Part shown: one piece after another, positions 32,691 to 40,840 of the stretch | Position numbering within the stretch: the stretch's first letter is position 1 | Layout: each line of letters starts with the position of its first letter | NCBI RefSeq assembly: GCF_039649665.1 | Contig: NZ_JBDJAW010000032.1 | Span: 26,366-90,365, forward strand | DNA length: 64,000 nucleotides | Origin: Microbispora sp. ZYX-F-249 | GTDB taxonomy: Bacteria > Actinomycetota > Actinomycetes > Streptosporangiales > Streptosporangiaceae | Reading direction: 5' to 3' | The notes under the pieces: generated by a model | Told to the model about the DNA's origin: nothing | Seen by the model: the letters and a program-made list of their open reading frames with translations, nothing else | Databases searched by the model: none | Translations under genes and position numbers: made by a program

Positions 32691-33989
32691 TCACGAACGG
32701 GCGGACAGGGTGAACTCCTTGCGTGGTTCCTCGATGGCCCCCATCGCGATGATCTCGCGGGGGAAGAACAGCCCGAGCGTCCAGTCCATGAGGATCCGGG
32801 TCTTCTTGTTGAAGGTGGGCATCCGCGTCAGGTGGTAGGTGCGGTGCATGCACCAGGCGGGGAACCCGCGCAGCTCCCGGCCGTAGATCTGCGCGACGCC
32901 CTTGTAGAGTCCCAGGGTCGCCACCGACCCGGCGTACTTGTGCCGGTACGGCCGCTGGGCCTGCCCGCGCAGCGCCGCCAGCAGGTTGTCGGCCAGCCTC
33001 TTGGCCTGCCGTACGGCGTGCTGGGCGTTGGGCGGGCAGAACTGGCCCGGCCGGGTGAGGTCGGGGACGGCGGCGCAGTCGCCCGCGGCGAACGCGAAAT
33101 CGGTCCCGTGCACCCGCATGTAGGGGTCGACTCTGATCCTGCCCTTCTTGTCCAGGGGCAGGTCGCCCGCGGCGACCAGCGGGTTCGGCTTGACGCCCGC
33201 CGTCCAGACGAGGGTGTCGGTGTCGAACTCCTCGCCGTCGCTCAGCACGATGTGGCAGCCCTCGGCGGACTTCAGCAGCGTGCCCATGCGGATCTCGATG
33301 CCCCGCTCGCGCAGCTGCTGGGCCGTCCATTTGCCCATGTCGGCGCCCACCTCGGGCAGGATGCGGTCGGTGGCCTCCACGAGCACCCAGCGCATGTCCT
33401 CGCGGCTGAGCCCGGCGAAATACTTGAGCGCGTCGGCCGCCATGTCCTCGAGCTCGGCCAGCGCCTCCACGCCGGCGTAGCCGCCGCCGACGAACACGAA
33501 GGTGAGGGCCCTGCGGCGGACCTCGGGGTCCGGGGTGGACGCGGCGATGTCGAGGCGGCCGAGCACGTGGTTGCGCAGGGCGATGGCCTCTTCGATGGTC
33601 TTGAAGCCGATGCCGTGCTCGGCCAGGCCGGGCACCGGCAGCAGCCGTGAGATCGAGCCCGGCGCCATGACGAGATAGTCGTAGTCGATGGTGAGGTCGG
33701 GCCCCTCGTGCGGAGACAGCTCCGCCTTGCGGTCGGCCAGCCGCACCTGGGTGACCCGCCCACTGAGGATCTGGCACCGGTTCAGCACCCGCCTGAGCGG
33801 GACCACGACGTGCCGCGCCTCGATGTTCCCCGCGGCCGCCTCCGGTAGGAAGGGCTGGTAGGTCATGTAGGAGTCGAGGTCCGCGACGGTCACCAGTGCC
33901 TCGCCGCGGCGGAGCCTGCGCTGCAGGCGGAGTGCTGTGTACATGCCGACGTATCCGCCGCCGACGATCAGAATCCGTGGGACAGCCAT
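32691..33989 (-). CDS. ndh: Type II NADH dehydrogenase (NDH-2), 432 aa
   Basis: A FAD enzyme that passes electrons from NADH to quinone at the membrane surface without proton pumping. The FAD-binding Rossmann motif is ILIVGGGYVGMYTALRL at the N-terminus, the NADH-binding one is FVFVGGGYAGVEALAEL near residue 167. The third FAD motif is GTDFAFAAGDCAAVPD near residue 295. The C-terminal 60 residues carry the amphipathic membrane-anchoring part (WTLGLFFPREIIAMG). ATG at 33989. It converges with the ABC pair and is upstream of no partner gene, consistent with a single-gene unit. Confidence 0.85.
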   Translation of the reverse strand: MAVPRILIVGGGYVGMYTALRLQRRLRRGEALVTVADLDSYMTYQPFLPEAAAGNIEARHVVVPLRRVLNRCQILSGRVTQVRLADRKAELSPHEGPDLTIDYDYLVMAPGSISRLLPVPGLAEHGIGFKTIEEAIALRNHVLGRLDIAASTPDPEVRRRALTFVFVGGGYAGVEALAELEDMAADALKYFAGLSREDMRWVLVEATDRILPEVGADMGKWTAQQLRERGIEIRMGTLLKSAEGCHIVLSDGEEFDTDTLVWTAGVKPNPLVAAGDLPLDKKGRIRVDPYMRVHGTDFAFAAGDCAAVPDLTRPGQFCPPNAQHAVRQAKRLADNLLAALRGQAQRPYRHKYAGSVATLGLYKGVAQIYGRELRGFPAWCMHRTYHLTRMPTFNKKTRILMDWTLGLFFPREIIAMGAIEEPRKEFTLSARS

Positions 33990-34004
33990 GGCTGTTCCCT
34001 ACCC

Positions 34005-34421
34005 CTACGCGAGGAGGAAACGCATCGTCACCCTGGTCCCCCTGGGCCCGGTGGTGACGTGCAGGTCGTTGCTCAGCATGCGCGCGACCCACAGCCCCAT
34101 GCCGCTGGTCGCGTTCTCGGGCGGCGGGTCGTGGCCCGGCTCGCCCTCGAAACGCCACTGCCGGCCGTCGTCGTGGACGGCGACCACCAGGGCCGGCCCC
34201 TCCCGCCAGATGGCCAGCCGCGCCTTGGTCGACCCGTGGGTGACCGCGTTGGTGGCAACCTCGTTGAGCGCGACGAGGAAGTCGCCGATGGCGTCTTCCC
34301 GCATGCCGCGACGCAGCGCCTCGGTGGCGGCGAACTCCCGCAGATCGGGCAGATCGACTAAGGAGAAGGCGCGCTCCCTTGCCGCTCCGGTGACGTGCGC
34401 GGGAACGCCGTCATCTTTCAC
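34005..34421 (-). CDS. HATPase_c anti-sigma kinase (RsbW-like), about 138 aa
   Basis: A serine kinase of the GHKL fold that would bind and inactivate a sigma factor and phosphorylate a STAS antagonist. The N box LVALNEVATNAVTHG is intact, followed by the G1 box VHDDGRQW and the G2 box SGMGLWVARML. The start at GTG 34421 is proposed because the longer frame (to 34529) runs back through the hairpin at 34491-34526. The sigma and STAS genes next to it suggest that the three form one partner-switching unit. NDH-2 follows 16 bases downstream on the same strand. Confidence 0.8.
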   Translation of the reverse strand: MKDDGVPAHVTGAARERAFSLVDLPDLREFAATEALRRGMREDAIGDFLVALNEVATNAVTHGSTKARLAIWREGPALVVAVHDDGRQWRFEGEPGHDPPPENATSGMGLWVARMLSNDLHVTTGPRGTRVTMRFLLA

Positions 34422-34490
34422 CCGGTACACGCCTCCCGCCGGAAATCTGGCTGTCTCAGGATCTATGGGCTGTGGGCAGGACGAAGATAC

Positions 34491-34526
34491 CCCGGGACAC
34501 CGCCTCGGCACAGGCGGTGTCCCGGG
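34491..34526 (-). terminator. Strong hairpin after the sigma gene
   Basis: CCCGGGACACCGCC (34491-34504) and GGCGGTGTCCCGGG (34513-34526) form a perfect 14-base stem with an 8-base loop, 15 bases after the sigma stop. It separates the sigma gene from the kinase gene. Confidence 0.75.
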
Positions 34527-34541
34527 CATCGTCGCATCCTC

Positions 34542-35321
34542 TCATCCCGCGACGAGCTCCGCCCGGAGCTGGTCGAGGGTCTTGCGGAGGATACGAGAGA
34601 CGTGCATCTGCGATATCCCGAACTCCGCCGCGATCTCGGCCTGGGTCATGTTGCCGTAGAAACGCAGCAGGAGGATGTTCTTCTCCCGCTCGGGGAGAAG
34701 GTCGATGAGAGGCTTCAGCGCCTCGGCGTCCACCAGGGTGTCGAGCGCGTCGTCCTCTTCGGGGATCACGTCGCCGAGGGCGGCGGCGTCGTCGTCCGCG
34801 CCGATCGGCGCGTCCAGGGAGAGGGTGCTGTACGCGGCGGAGGCGTCCATGGTGAGGAGCATGTCCTCCTCGGACAGGCCCATCTTCTTGGCGAGCTCGG
34901 CGACGGTGGGGAACCGGCCCAGTTCCTGGGTCATGTCGGCGACGTGCCGGTTGAGCTCGGCCCGGCGCTCCTGGTAGAGGCGGGGCACCCGGACGGCCCA
35001 GGTGCGGTCGCGGAAGTGCCGCTTGACCTCGCCCGTCATGGTGACCATGGCGTAGCCGCGGAAGCTGTGGCCCAGGGTGGGGTCGAAGCCGTTGATGGCC
35101 TTCATGAGGCCGACGTACGCGGCCTGGAGGAGGTCTTCCATCGGCTCGCCGCGGTTCAGATACCGCCGGGCGATGTCCCTCGCCATCGGGCGGTGCATTT
35201 CGACGATCTTCTCACGGAGGCGTTCCCGCCGCTCCTCGGACAGTCCGTCCTCGGCCAGCTCGGCCAGGAGCTCTTCGGCGGTCGGATTGCTGGCGGTCTC
35301 TACACGGACCTCGGCAGCCAT
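34542..35321 (-). CDS. SigB/SigF-family stress sigma factor, 259 aa
   Basis: Region 2 is MARDIARRYLNRGEPMEDLLQAAYVGLMKAINGFDPTLGHSFRGYA, region 3 lies at ELGRFPTVAELAKKMGLSEEDM, and region 4 is LLPEREKNILLLRFYGNMTQAEIAAEFGISQMHVSRILRKTL. The domain set and length match alternative sigma factors controlled by partner switching. The ATG at 35321 has GAGGGGA 8 bases upstream. A STAS antagonist gene diverges from it at 35510, and the RsbW-like kinase lies downstream. No SigB-type promoter is obvious in the gap. Confidence 0.9.
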   Translation of the reverse strand: MAAEVRVETASNPTAEELLAELAEDGLSEERRERLREKIVEMHRPMARDIARRYLNRGEPMEDLLQAAYVGLMKAINGFDPTLGHSFRGYAMVTMTGEVKRHFRDRTWAVRVPRLYQERRAELNRHVADMTQELGRFPTVAELAKKMGLSEEDMLLTMDASAAYSTLSLDAPIGADDDAAALGDVIPEEDDALDTLVDAEALKPLIDLLPEREKNILLLRFYGNMTQAEIAAEFGISQMHVSRILRKTLDQLRAELVAG

Positions 35322-35509
35322 CTGCGCAGTCCCCTCGTATTTTTTCTCGCGAGGGCGCCTACGCGCTGGGGTGACCACGCAGAAGGCACGCCTCGCTACA
35401 GTATCGAGACGAGGCCCTCTGCTGGACCTCTGCTTCAGTATATTGCCCCAAAATCAGGAGTATCACCACCCCTTCGGCACCAGTAATGTTGCCGCAGAGG
35501 AGGCGCGAG

Positions 35510-35866
35510 GTGTTTAACAACGGGCTGCTGTCCCTGACGTCGAGCATGTCGGGGGACATCGTGGTGATCCATGTGAACGGCGTTCTCGACGCCACGACTC
35601 GTGATCAGTTCTCCGAATATCTGGACGCGGCGGCGGACGACCACGGCCCCGACATGATCCTCGACCTGGGCAGCGTCACGTTCATGGACTCCCGGGCCCT
35701 GGGGCTGATCGTGCACCATTGGCAGCGCTCGACCACGGCCGGCGGCAACTTCGCGCTCGTCTCCGTGCAGTACCCGAACTCCAAGGTGATGTGGGTGACC
35801 GGCCTGTCGGAGCGGCTGCCGCTGTTCGACACCCTCGACGAGGCCCTCGCCGCTTTCGCCGCCTGA
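35510..35866 (+). CDS. STAS-domain anti-sigma antagonist, 118 aa
   Basis: A RsbV/SpoIIAA-like protein. GDIVVIHVNGVLDATTRDQFSEYLDAA starts the STAS fold, and DMILDLGSVTFMDSRALGLIVHH carries the phosphorylatable Ser in the D-S-R motif; many antagonists have D-S-S/T here. It would bind the kinase when unphosphorylated and free the sigma factor. The GTG at 35510 has GAGGAGG six bases upstream. It is divergent from the sigma gene and followed by a convergent GAF-ANTAR gene. Confidence 0.88.
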   Translation: MFNNGLLSLTSSMSGDIVVIHVNGVLDATTRDQFSEYLDAAADDHGPDMILDLGSVTFMDSRALGLIVHHWQRSTTAGGNFALVSVQYPNSKVMWVTGLSERLPLFDTLDEALAAFAA

Positions 35867-35967
35867 ACCCCGCCCCCCGAGCCCGGCCGAGCGGCCCGGG
35901 CCCATCCGAGCCCGGCTGAGCCCGCCCGGGCCGCGGACGGGCCCACCCCGGCGGCCTGCGCCCCCGC

Positions 35968-36678
35968 TCAGGCGGGAGCCGCTCCCCCGTGCTTCTGCTG
36001 GTGCTCGGTGACCAGAAGCTTGGCCAGGTCGGCCACCTTGACCTGGTGGTGCTGCGACACCCGCCTGAGCTCCTCGAACGCCTCCTCGGCGGAGCAGCCG
36101 CTCTTCGACATGATGATGCCCTTGGCCTGGTCGATCACCGACCGTCCCGCCAGGGCCTCCTGCATCTGCGCGGCGCCGGTCAGGACGTCGTCGAACTCCC
36201 AGATGTTGGCCAGCGCCACGGTGACCTGCTCGCGCAGCAGCGCCATGAGCGACCCGCCGGGAGCGAACACCCCCGGGCGCACGCCGTACAGGCCGAGGAT
36301 CATGACGGCGCCTTCCACGGCGACCGGCACGACGAGCACCGAGCGCACCCCCTGCCGCACGGCGGTGGCCGCGTAGCGGGACCACCGCGACTCGCGCATC
36401 ACGTCGGGGATCGCCACCGGGCGCCCGGTGGCCAGCGCCTCCCTCGACGGGCCCTCGCGCAGGTCGCGCTCCCGGTCGATCAGCGCGGTGAGCTCGCTGT
36501 GGGAGGCGGCCAGCAGCACGCGCTCCTCCATCCAGAGTTCGGCCGTGCCGCCGGCGCAGCCGGGGACCCCGCGCGCGACCGCCTCGGTGATGCCGCGCAG
36601 GACGCTCTCGGCCGACGTGCCCTCGGTGACACGGCCCAGAGCCGCGAGGTCACGCGCGAGGATGGATGTCGTCTCCAT
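35968..36678 (-). CDS. GAF-ANTAR RNA-binding regulator, 236 aa
   Basis: A GAF sensor (residues about 15-155: ITEAVARGVPGC, RPVAIPDVMRESRW, VLVVPVAVEGAVMILGLYG) joined to a C-terminal ANTAR domain (residues about 165-225: AQMQEALAGRSVIDQAKGIIMSKSGCSAEEAFEELRRVSQHHQVKVADLAKLLV). ANTAR domains bind paired RNA hexaloops and prevent termination. The GIIM and A-E-E-A-F motifs are typical. Such proteins sense redox or ligands; nothing here identifies the ligand. ATG at 36678, divergent from the SpoIIE-like gene. Confidence 0.88.
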   Translation of the reverse strand: METTSILARDLAALGRVTEGTSAESVLRGITEAVARGVPGCAGGTAELWMEERVLLAASHSELTALIDRERDLREGPSREALATGRPVAIPDVMRESRWSRYAATAVRQGVRSVLVVPVAVEGAVMILGLYGVRPGVFAPGGSLMALLREQVTVALANIWEFDDVLTGAAQMQEALAGRSVIDQAKGIIMSKSGCSAEEAFEELRRVSQHHQVKVADLAKLLVTEHQQKHGGAAPA

Positions 36679-36775
36679 GGTAGAAAGACCATTCCCATTG
36701 TTTACGGGTTAATCCAGGCTGGATCGATTAGACCCGGGGTTTGGCGTAGCGTCTACGTCGAGAGAGGGGGGCAGC

Positions 36776-38581
36776 TTGCCCGACACCGCCGAGCTTGAGC
36801 GCGCGTTGAGCGGGCTCGCCGACCGCATCACCACCCTACGGGACGATCCCGATCCGGGTGCGATGCTACGGGAGCTGGACGCCGCCGAGGAACTGCTCCG
36901 CAAGGCCCTGAGCGAGCTGGTGCGCAGCCGCAGGCGCAGGGACGGCGGCAGCCAGCGCGAACAGAAACTGCTGCGGCAGGTGTTCCGCGCGCTGCCGATC
37001 CCCGTGATCATCATGGACACGGGCGGCACGGTGCGCCGCATCAACAACGAGACCACCCGCCTGCTCGGCAGCCCCGCCGGCTACCTGATCGGGCGCGCCT
37101 TCCCGCTGCTCGTCGACGTGACCGCCCGCGCCGCGTTCCGGCAGCGCTTCGCCGCCGTCCTCCACGGCGAGGACAACGCCTCGTTCCAGACCCGGCTGAC
37201 GCACCAGGGCCGCGCCCACACCGTACGGCTGGTGCTGAGCCGCCTGCGCATGCCGGGCGAGCCGCAGGAGATGATCGCCGGGGTCGTGCTGCCCACCGAG
37301 GTCCAGCTGCCGGAGCCGTCCGTGCAGGCGGGCGCGCCCGACGACGCGGCTCTCCTGGCGGCGGCACGGCGGCACGAGCTGCTGTCGCGGCTGACCGGGC
37401 TGCTGCTGGACGAGGAGAGCCTGCGCGAGCCCGTCGCCCTGCTGCGGGCGGCCCGCCTGCTGGCTACGGAGACGGCCGACTGGGTGATCGCGGACGTCGC
37501 CGGCGACGGCGGCCTGGTCCGGTCGGTCGTCATCGGGCCGAGCGACCAGCCCATCGGGCGGCTGCAGCGGACGGTCGAGGAGACCCCGCCCGCGAAGACG
37601 CCGGTGGTGGAGCAGGTGATGGCCACGCAGAGCGGCGTCGTCCACGAGATGCTGAGCGACGACTCGCTGCTCGGCGGCGGCGTGCTCCAGGCGATGCGCG
37701 CGGGCTCGCTGCTCAGCGTGCCGATCCGCGCCGAGGACGAGGCGCGCGGTGTGCTCACGCTGGTGCGGCTGCGCGAACGGCCGCCCTTCGGCCTGGCCGA
37801 CCTGGGTCTCATGGAGGAGATCGGCCTGCACCTCGGCCTGGCGATGCGGGCCCAGCAGGGGTTCCAGCGCCGGGCGCAGGCCGCCGACACCCTGCAGACC
37901 GGCGTGCTCCCCCGCACGCTCCCCGACATCCCCGGCTTCGAGATCGCGGCCGCCTACCATCCCGGCTCCGGCATGCGGGCCATCGGCGGCGAGTTCTACG
38001 ACGTGTTCCCCGTGAAGAACGGGTGGGGCTTCGTCATCGGCAGCGCGGCGGGGCGCGGCGAGGAGGCGGCCGCCGTCACCGCCATGGTCCGCAACGGCCT
38101 GCGCGTGCTGAGCGTGTGGGAGGACGATCCGGGACAGGCCCTGCGCAAGGTCAGCGACGCCCTCGTCGCGCAGCATACGGGCCTGTTCGTGATGGCCGCC
38201 GCGGGCTTCGTCCGTGGCCGCAAGGTGCGGCTCGCCTCCGCGGGACACCATCCGGCGGCGCTGATCCAGCCGGGCGGCGCCGTCCGGTTCTCCGAGGGCG
38301 GCGGCGTCCCGCTGGGCTTCGAGGAGGGCTCGGTCCCCGCGACGGAGGAGCTCACGCTGTCGTCCGGGGAGACGCTCGTGCTGTACAGCGACGGTCTCGT
38401 GGGCTCGCAGAGCCCCGCCGGGGACAACTACGGCGAGCAGCGGCTCACCGAGGCCCTCGCCCGCTGCGCCGGGCAGCCTCCGGGCGCGGTCGTCAAGGCC
38501 ATCGAGGAGGACCACCGGGCCTTCTGCGGCAGCCACGTGGTCGACGAGATCACCGTCCTCACGCTGCGCCGATCCCGCTGA
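36776..38581 (+). CDS. PAS-GAF-SpoIIE-like protein with altered metal site, 601 aa
   Basis: An N-terminal coiled coil (about residues 1-60) leads to a PAS domain (about 65-180), a GAF domain (about 195-360) and a PP2C/SpoIIE domain. In active SpoIIE phosphatases two Asp (GGDFYD and GDVxGKG) bind the metals. Here the first is Glu (GGEFYDVF, near residue 405) and the second is Ser (VIGSAAGRG, near residue 422), while the final D-D-I is D-E-I. It may be inactive and act as a binding partner. The TTG start has GAGGGGGG just upstream. It is followed by the MEDS-HATPase gene, 65 bases later. Confidence 0.85.
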   Translation: MPDTAELERALSGLADRITTLRDDPDPGAMLRELDAAEELLRKALSELVRSRRRRDGGSQREQKLLRQVFRALPIPVIIMDTGGTVRRINNETTRLLGSPAGYLIGRAFPLLVDVTARAAFRQRFAAVLHGEDNASFQTRLTHQGRAHTVRLVLSRLRMPGEPQEMIAGVVLPTEVQLPEPSVQAGAPDDAALLAAARRHELLSRLTGLLLDEESLREPVALLRAARLLATETADWVIADVAGDGGLVRSVVIGPSDQPIGRLQRTVEETPPAKTPVVEQVMATQSGVVHEMLSDDSLLGGGVLQAMRAGSLLSVPIRAEDEARGVLTLVRLRERPPFGLADLGLMEEIGLHLGLAMRAQQGFQRRAQAADTLQTGVLPRTLPDIPGFEIAAAYHPGSGMRAIGGEFYDVFPVKNGWGFVIGSAAGRGEEAAAVTAMVRNGLRVLSVWEDDPGQALRKVSDALVAQHTGLFVMAAAGFVRGRKVRLASAGHHPAALIQPGGAVRFSEGGGVPLGFEEGSVPATEELTLSSGETLVLYSDGLVGSQSPAGDNYGEQRLTEALARCAGQPPGAVVKAIEEDHRAFCGSHVVDEITVLTLRRSR

Positions 38582-38646
38582 CGGGATTTGCCGCCCCCAC
38601 CCGGACGTGGTGGACTGAAGGGGACGCGGTGCGTGGGGGCGATCGC

Positions 38647-39609
38647 ATGGCAGAGCGATACGGACCGGTCGGCGTCCTCGGGTTGATTCACGAGGCCGGT
38701 CTCTACGGCTCCGGAGACGAGTTCCTCGAGATGGCCGTGCCGTTCGTACGGGACGGCCTCGGCAGGGGCGAACCGGTGCTGGTCACCACGACCGCCGAGA
38801 ACCTCGATCTCCTCGGCGCCGCGCTGGGCGACGACGCCCGGGAGGTCGACTACGCCGAGAGCGCCTACTTCGGCCGCCGCACCGCGCAGCGGGCGGCGGC
38901 GTTCCTGCGCTACTGGGAGCGCAACGGGGCGCGCGGGCGGGTGCGCATCCTGGCCGAGCCGGTGTGGGCGGGCCGCTCTCCCCGCGACGTCGTGGCCTGG
39001 AAGCGGATGGAGTCGGCGCTCAACGTGATCCTCGCCGGCACGGGCGTGTGGATGATCTGCCCGTACGACACCGGGACGGCCGGTCCCGGCCTCGTCGAGG
39101 CCGCGATGCGCACCCACCCCTCGATCAGCGTCGGCGGCCGGGAGCGGCGGACGTCGCCCGCGTACACCGACCCGGCGCGGTTCATCGGCGAGTGCGACCG
39201 CGAACCGCTGCCGCAGGCTCCCCCGGGCGCCGCGGCCGCGACGATCGGCCACCTGCACGGCGTGCGGCACTTCGCCGGGAGGCAGGCCCGGCTCCACGGG
39301 CTGGCCGAGGACAAGAGCGCGCTGCTGTGCGTGGCCGTGCACGAGGCGGCCCGCTACCTGGGCCTGCCGCTGACCGTCCGGATGTGGGAGAGCTTCGGGG
39401 CGCTGGTGTACGACCTGTGGGCCGGCCGGGAGACCGGGTCCGGGTGCGATCCGCTCGCCGGTTTCACGCCTCCGGGGGCGGACGAGCGGCCCGGGGACGG
39501 CCTGTGGCTGGCCCGCCAGATCTGCGACCACCTGGACATACGGCAGGAGGCGGGCGGCTGCCGGATCAGGCTGCGGGCGGCCGCCTCCCGGCTGCAGGAG
39601 AGCGCATGA
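38647..39609 (+). CDS. MEDS sensor with degenerate HATPase (RsbA-like), 320 aa
   Basis: The N-terminal 190 residues match the MEDS domain (HEAGLYGSGDEFLEMAVPFVRDGLGRGEPVLVTTTAENLDLL), a sensor of methanogen/methylotroph DcmR type. The C-terminal part is HATPase-like (LCVAVHEAARYLGLPLTVRMWE ... GLWLARQICDHLDI). The N box that should read N-E-x-x-x-N is H-E-A-A-R-Y, so the ATP-binding Asn residues are missing, whereas the G2-like GLWLARQI remains. It may bind sigma without kinase activity. ATG at 38647 is preferred. It pairs with the SpoIIE-like gene just upstream. Confidence 0.8.
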   Translation: MAERYGPVGVLGLIHEAGLYGSGDEFLEMAVPFVRDGLGRGEPVLVTTTAENLDLLGAALGDDAREVDYAESAYFGRRTAQRAAAFLRYWERNGARGRVRILAEPVWAGRSPRDVVAWKRMESALNVILAGTGVWMICPYDTGTAGPGLVEAAMRTHPSISVGGRERRTSPAYTDPARFIGECDREPLPQAPPGAAAATIGHLHGVRHFAGRQARLHGLAEDKSALLCVAVHEAARYLGLPLTVRMWESFGALVYDLWAGRETGSGCDPLAGFTPPGADERPGDGLWLARQICDHLDIRQEAGGCRIRLRAAASRLQESA

Positions 39610-39724
39610 TTTTTCCCGATTAGGCGTTTAGCGCGAATCAGAGTAAGGTAAACATCATCTACATCGAGCGTGCCTAGGACGCAGGCACACCCCTTTCAGA
39701 CGCCTTCCTGTCTTGAGGTGTGCC

Positions 39725-40777
39725 ATGGATATCGCGATCGTCTCCGCGCACGAGCTGACTCCCGACACTCCCGCCATCGCCCGTGAGCTGGGGCGGGGCC
39801 ACCGGGTCACCGTCTACACCCGGTCGAAGGTCAAGGGGGACGGGGTCGAGCACGTGCCCGCCGGGCCCGACGTGGAGCTGTCGGAGAGCGACCTCCTCCC
39901 CTACATCTCGGACTTCAGCGACGGCCTGCGGCGCAGGTGGCGGGAGCACCGCCCGGACATCATCCACGCCTACTCGTGGTCGAGCGGCCTGGCCGCCATC
40001 GCCGGGTCCGAGGGCCTGGGCGTGCCGGTGACCCAGACCTTCCACAGCCACTACGACGACAGCCGGAGCGCCGCGCCCGTGCGGCGGCTGGAGTGCGCGA
40101 TCGGGCGCCGCGCCAGGGCCGTCATCGCCGCCTGCGCCGACGAGGAGTCGGAGCTGATCCGGATGGGCGTGCCGCGCCGCAACATCTCGGTCGTCCCGCA
40201 CGGCGTGGACATCGAGCGGTTCCGCCGCCAGGGCCCCGCCTTCCCGAGGGGCGAGCGGCCCCGTCTCCTGCACGTGGGGCACGTGGGCGCCGACTACGCC
40301 GTGCACGCGCTGCGGGCCGTCCCGGAGGCCGAGCTCGTGATCGCCGGCGGCGACGACCTGAGCGTCGAGCGGCTACGCGCCCTCGCCGGGGAGCACGGCG
40401 TGGCCGACCGCGTGGAGATGCTCGGCATGGTCCCGCACACCGCGATGCCCAAGCTCATGCGCAGCGCCGATCTGGTGCTGTCGCTGCCGCCGACCGTTCC
40501 CACGGGCACGGCGGCGCTGGAGGCCATGGCGTGCGGCATCCCGGTCATCGCCTCGGCCACCGGGGCGCACCTCGACTCGGTGGTGGACGGCGTGACCGGA
40601 TTCCTGACCCGGCCCGACCGCCCGCTGGAGATCGCCCACCGGATCCGCCGCCTGCTCGGCGACGCCACCCTGCGTACGGCCATCGGCTACGCGGCCGCCG
40701 ACCGCGCCCGTTCCCGCTATTCGGTCGAGCGAATCAGCATGGAACTGCTTCGCGTATATGAGAAGACCTGCGCGTAA
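39725..40777 (+). CDS. GT4-family glycosyltransferase, 350 aa
   Basis: A GT-B enzyme that would transfer a sugar from a nucleotide donor. The acceptor domain begins MDIAIVSAHELTPDTPAIARELGRGHRVTVYTR. The donor domain shows NISVVPHGVDIERF and, near residue 275, GTAALEAMACGIPVIASATGAH, the E-x-x-x-x-G-x-P-V motif of GT4 glycosyltransferases. ATG at 39725 with GAGGTG close by. The upstream 110 bases are AT-richer and may hold a promoter. No sugar-pathway genes are adjacent, so the acceptor is unknown. Confidence 0.85.
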   Translation: MDIAIVSAHELTPDTPAIARELGRGHRVTVYTRSKVKGDGVEHVPAGPDVELSESDLLPYISDFSDGLRRRWREHRPDIIHAYSWSSGLAAIAGSEGLGVPVTQTFHSHYDDSRSAAPVRRLECAIGRRARAVIAACADEESELIRMGVPRRNISVVPHGVDIERFRRQGPAFPRGERPRLLHVGHVGADYAVHALRAVPEAELVIAGGDDLSVERLRALAGEHGVADRVEMLGMVPHTAMPKLMRSADLVLSLPPTVPTGTAALEAMACGIPVIASATGAHLDSVVDGVTGFLTRPDRPLEIAHRIRRLLGDATLRTAIGYAAADRARSRYSVERISMELLRVYEKTCA

Positions 40778-40840
40778 AGGCAAGCGATATTACCGGATTA
40801 GGGCCGTTATCTGAGTGAAATCATGTGATTAACTCGGCTC

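Noticed and set aside
30403..34158. A 1251-codon open frame on the minus strand
   Set aside because: It overlaps the ABC exporter pair and NDH-2, whose products match known families. The frame is Arg/Gly/Pro-rich, as expected of a GC-rich shadow.
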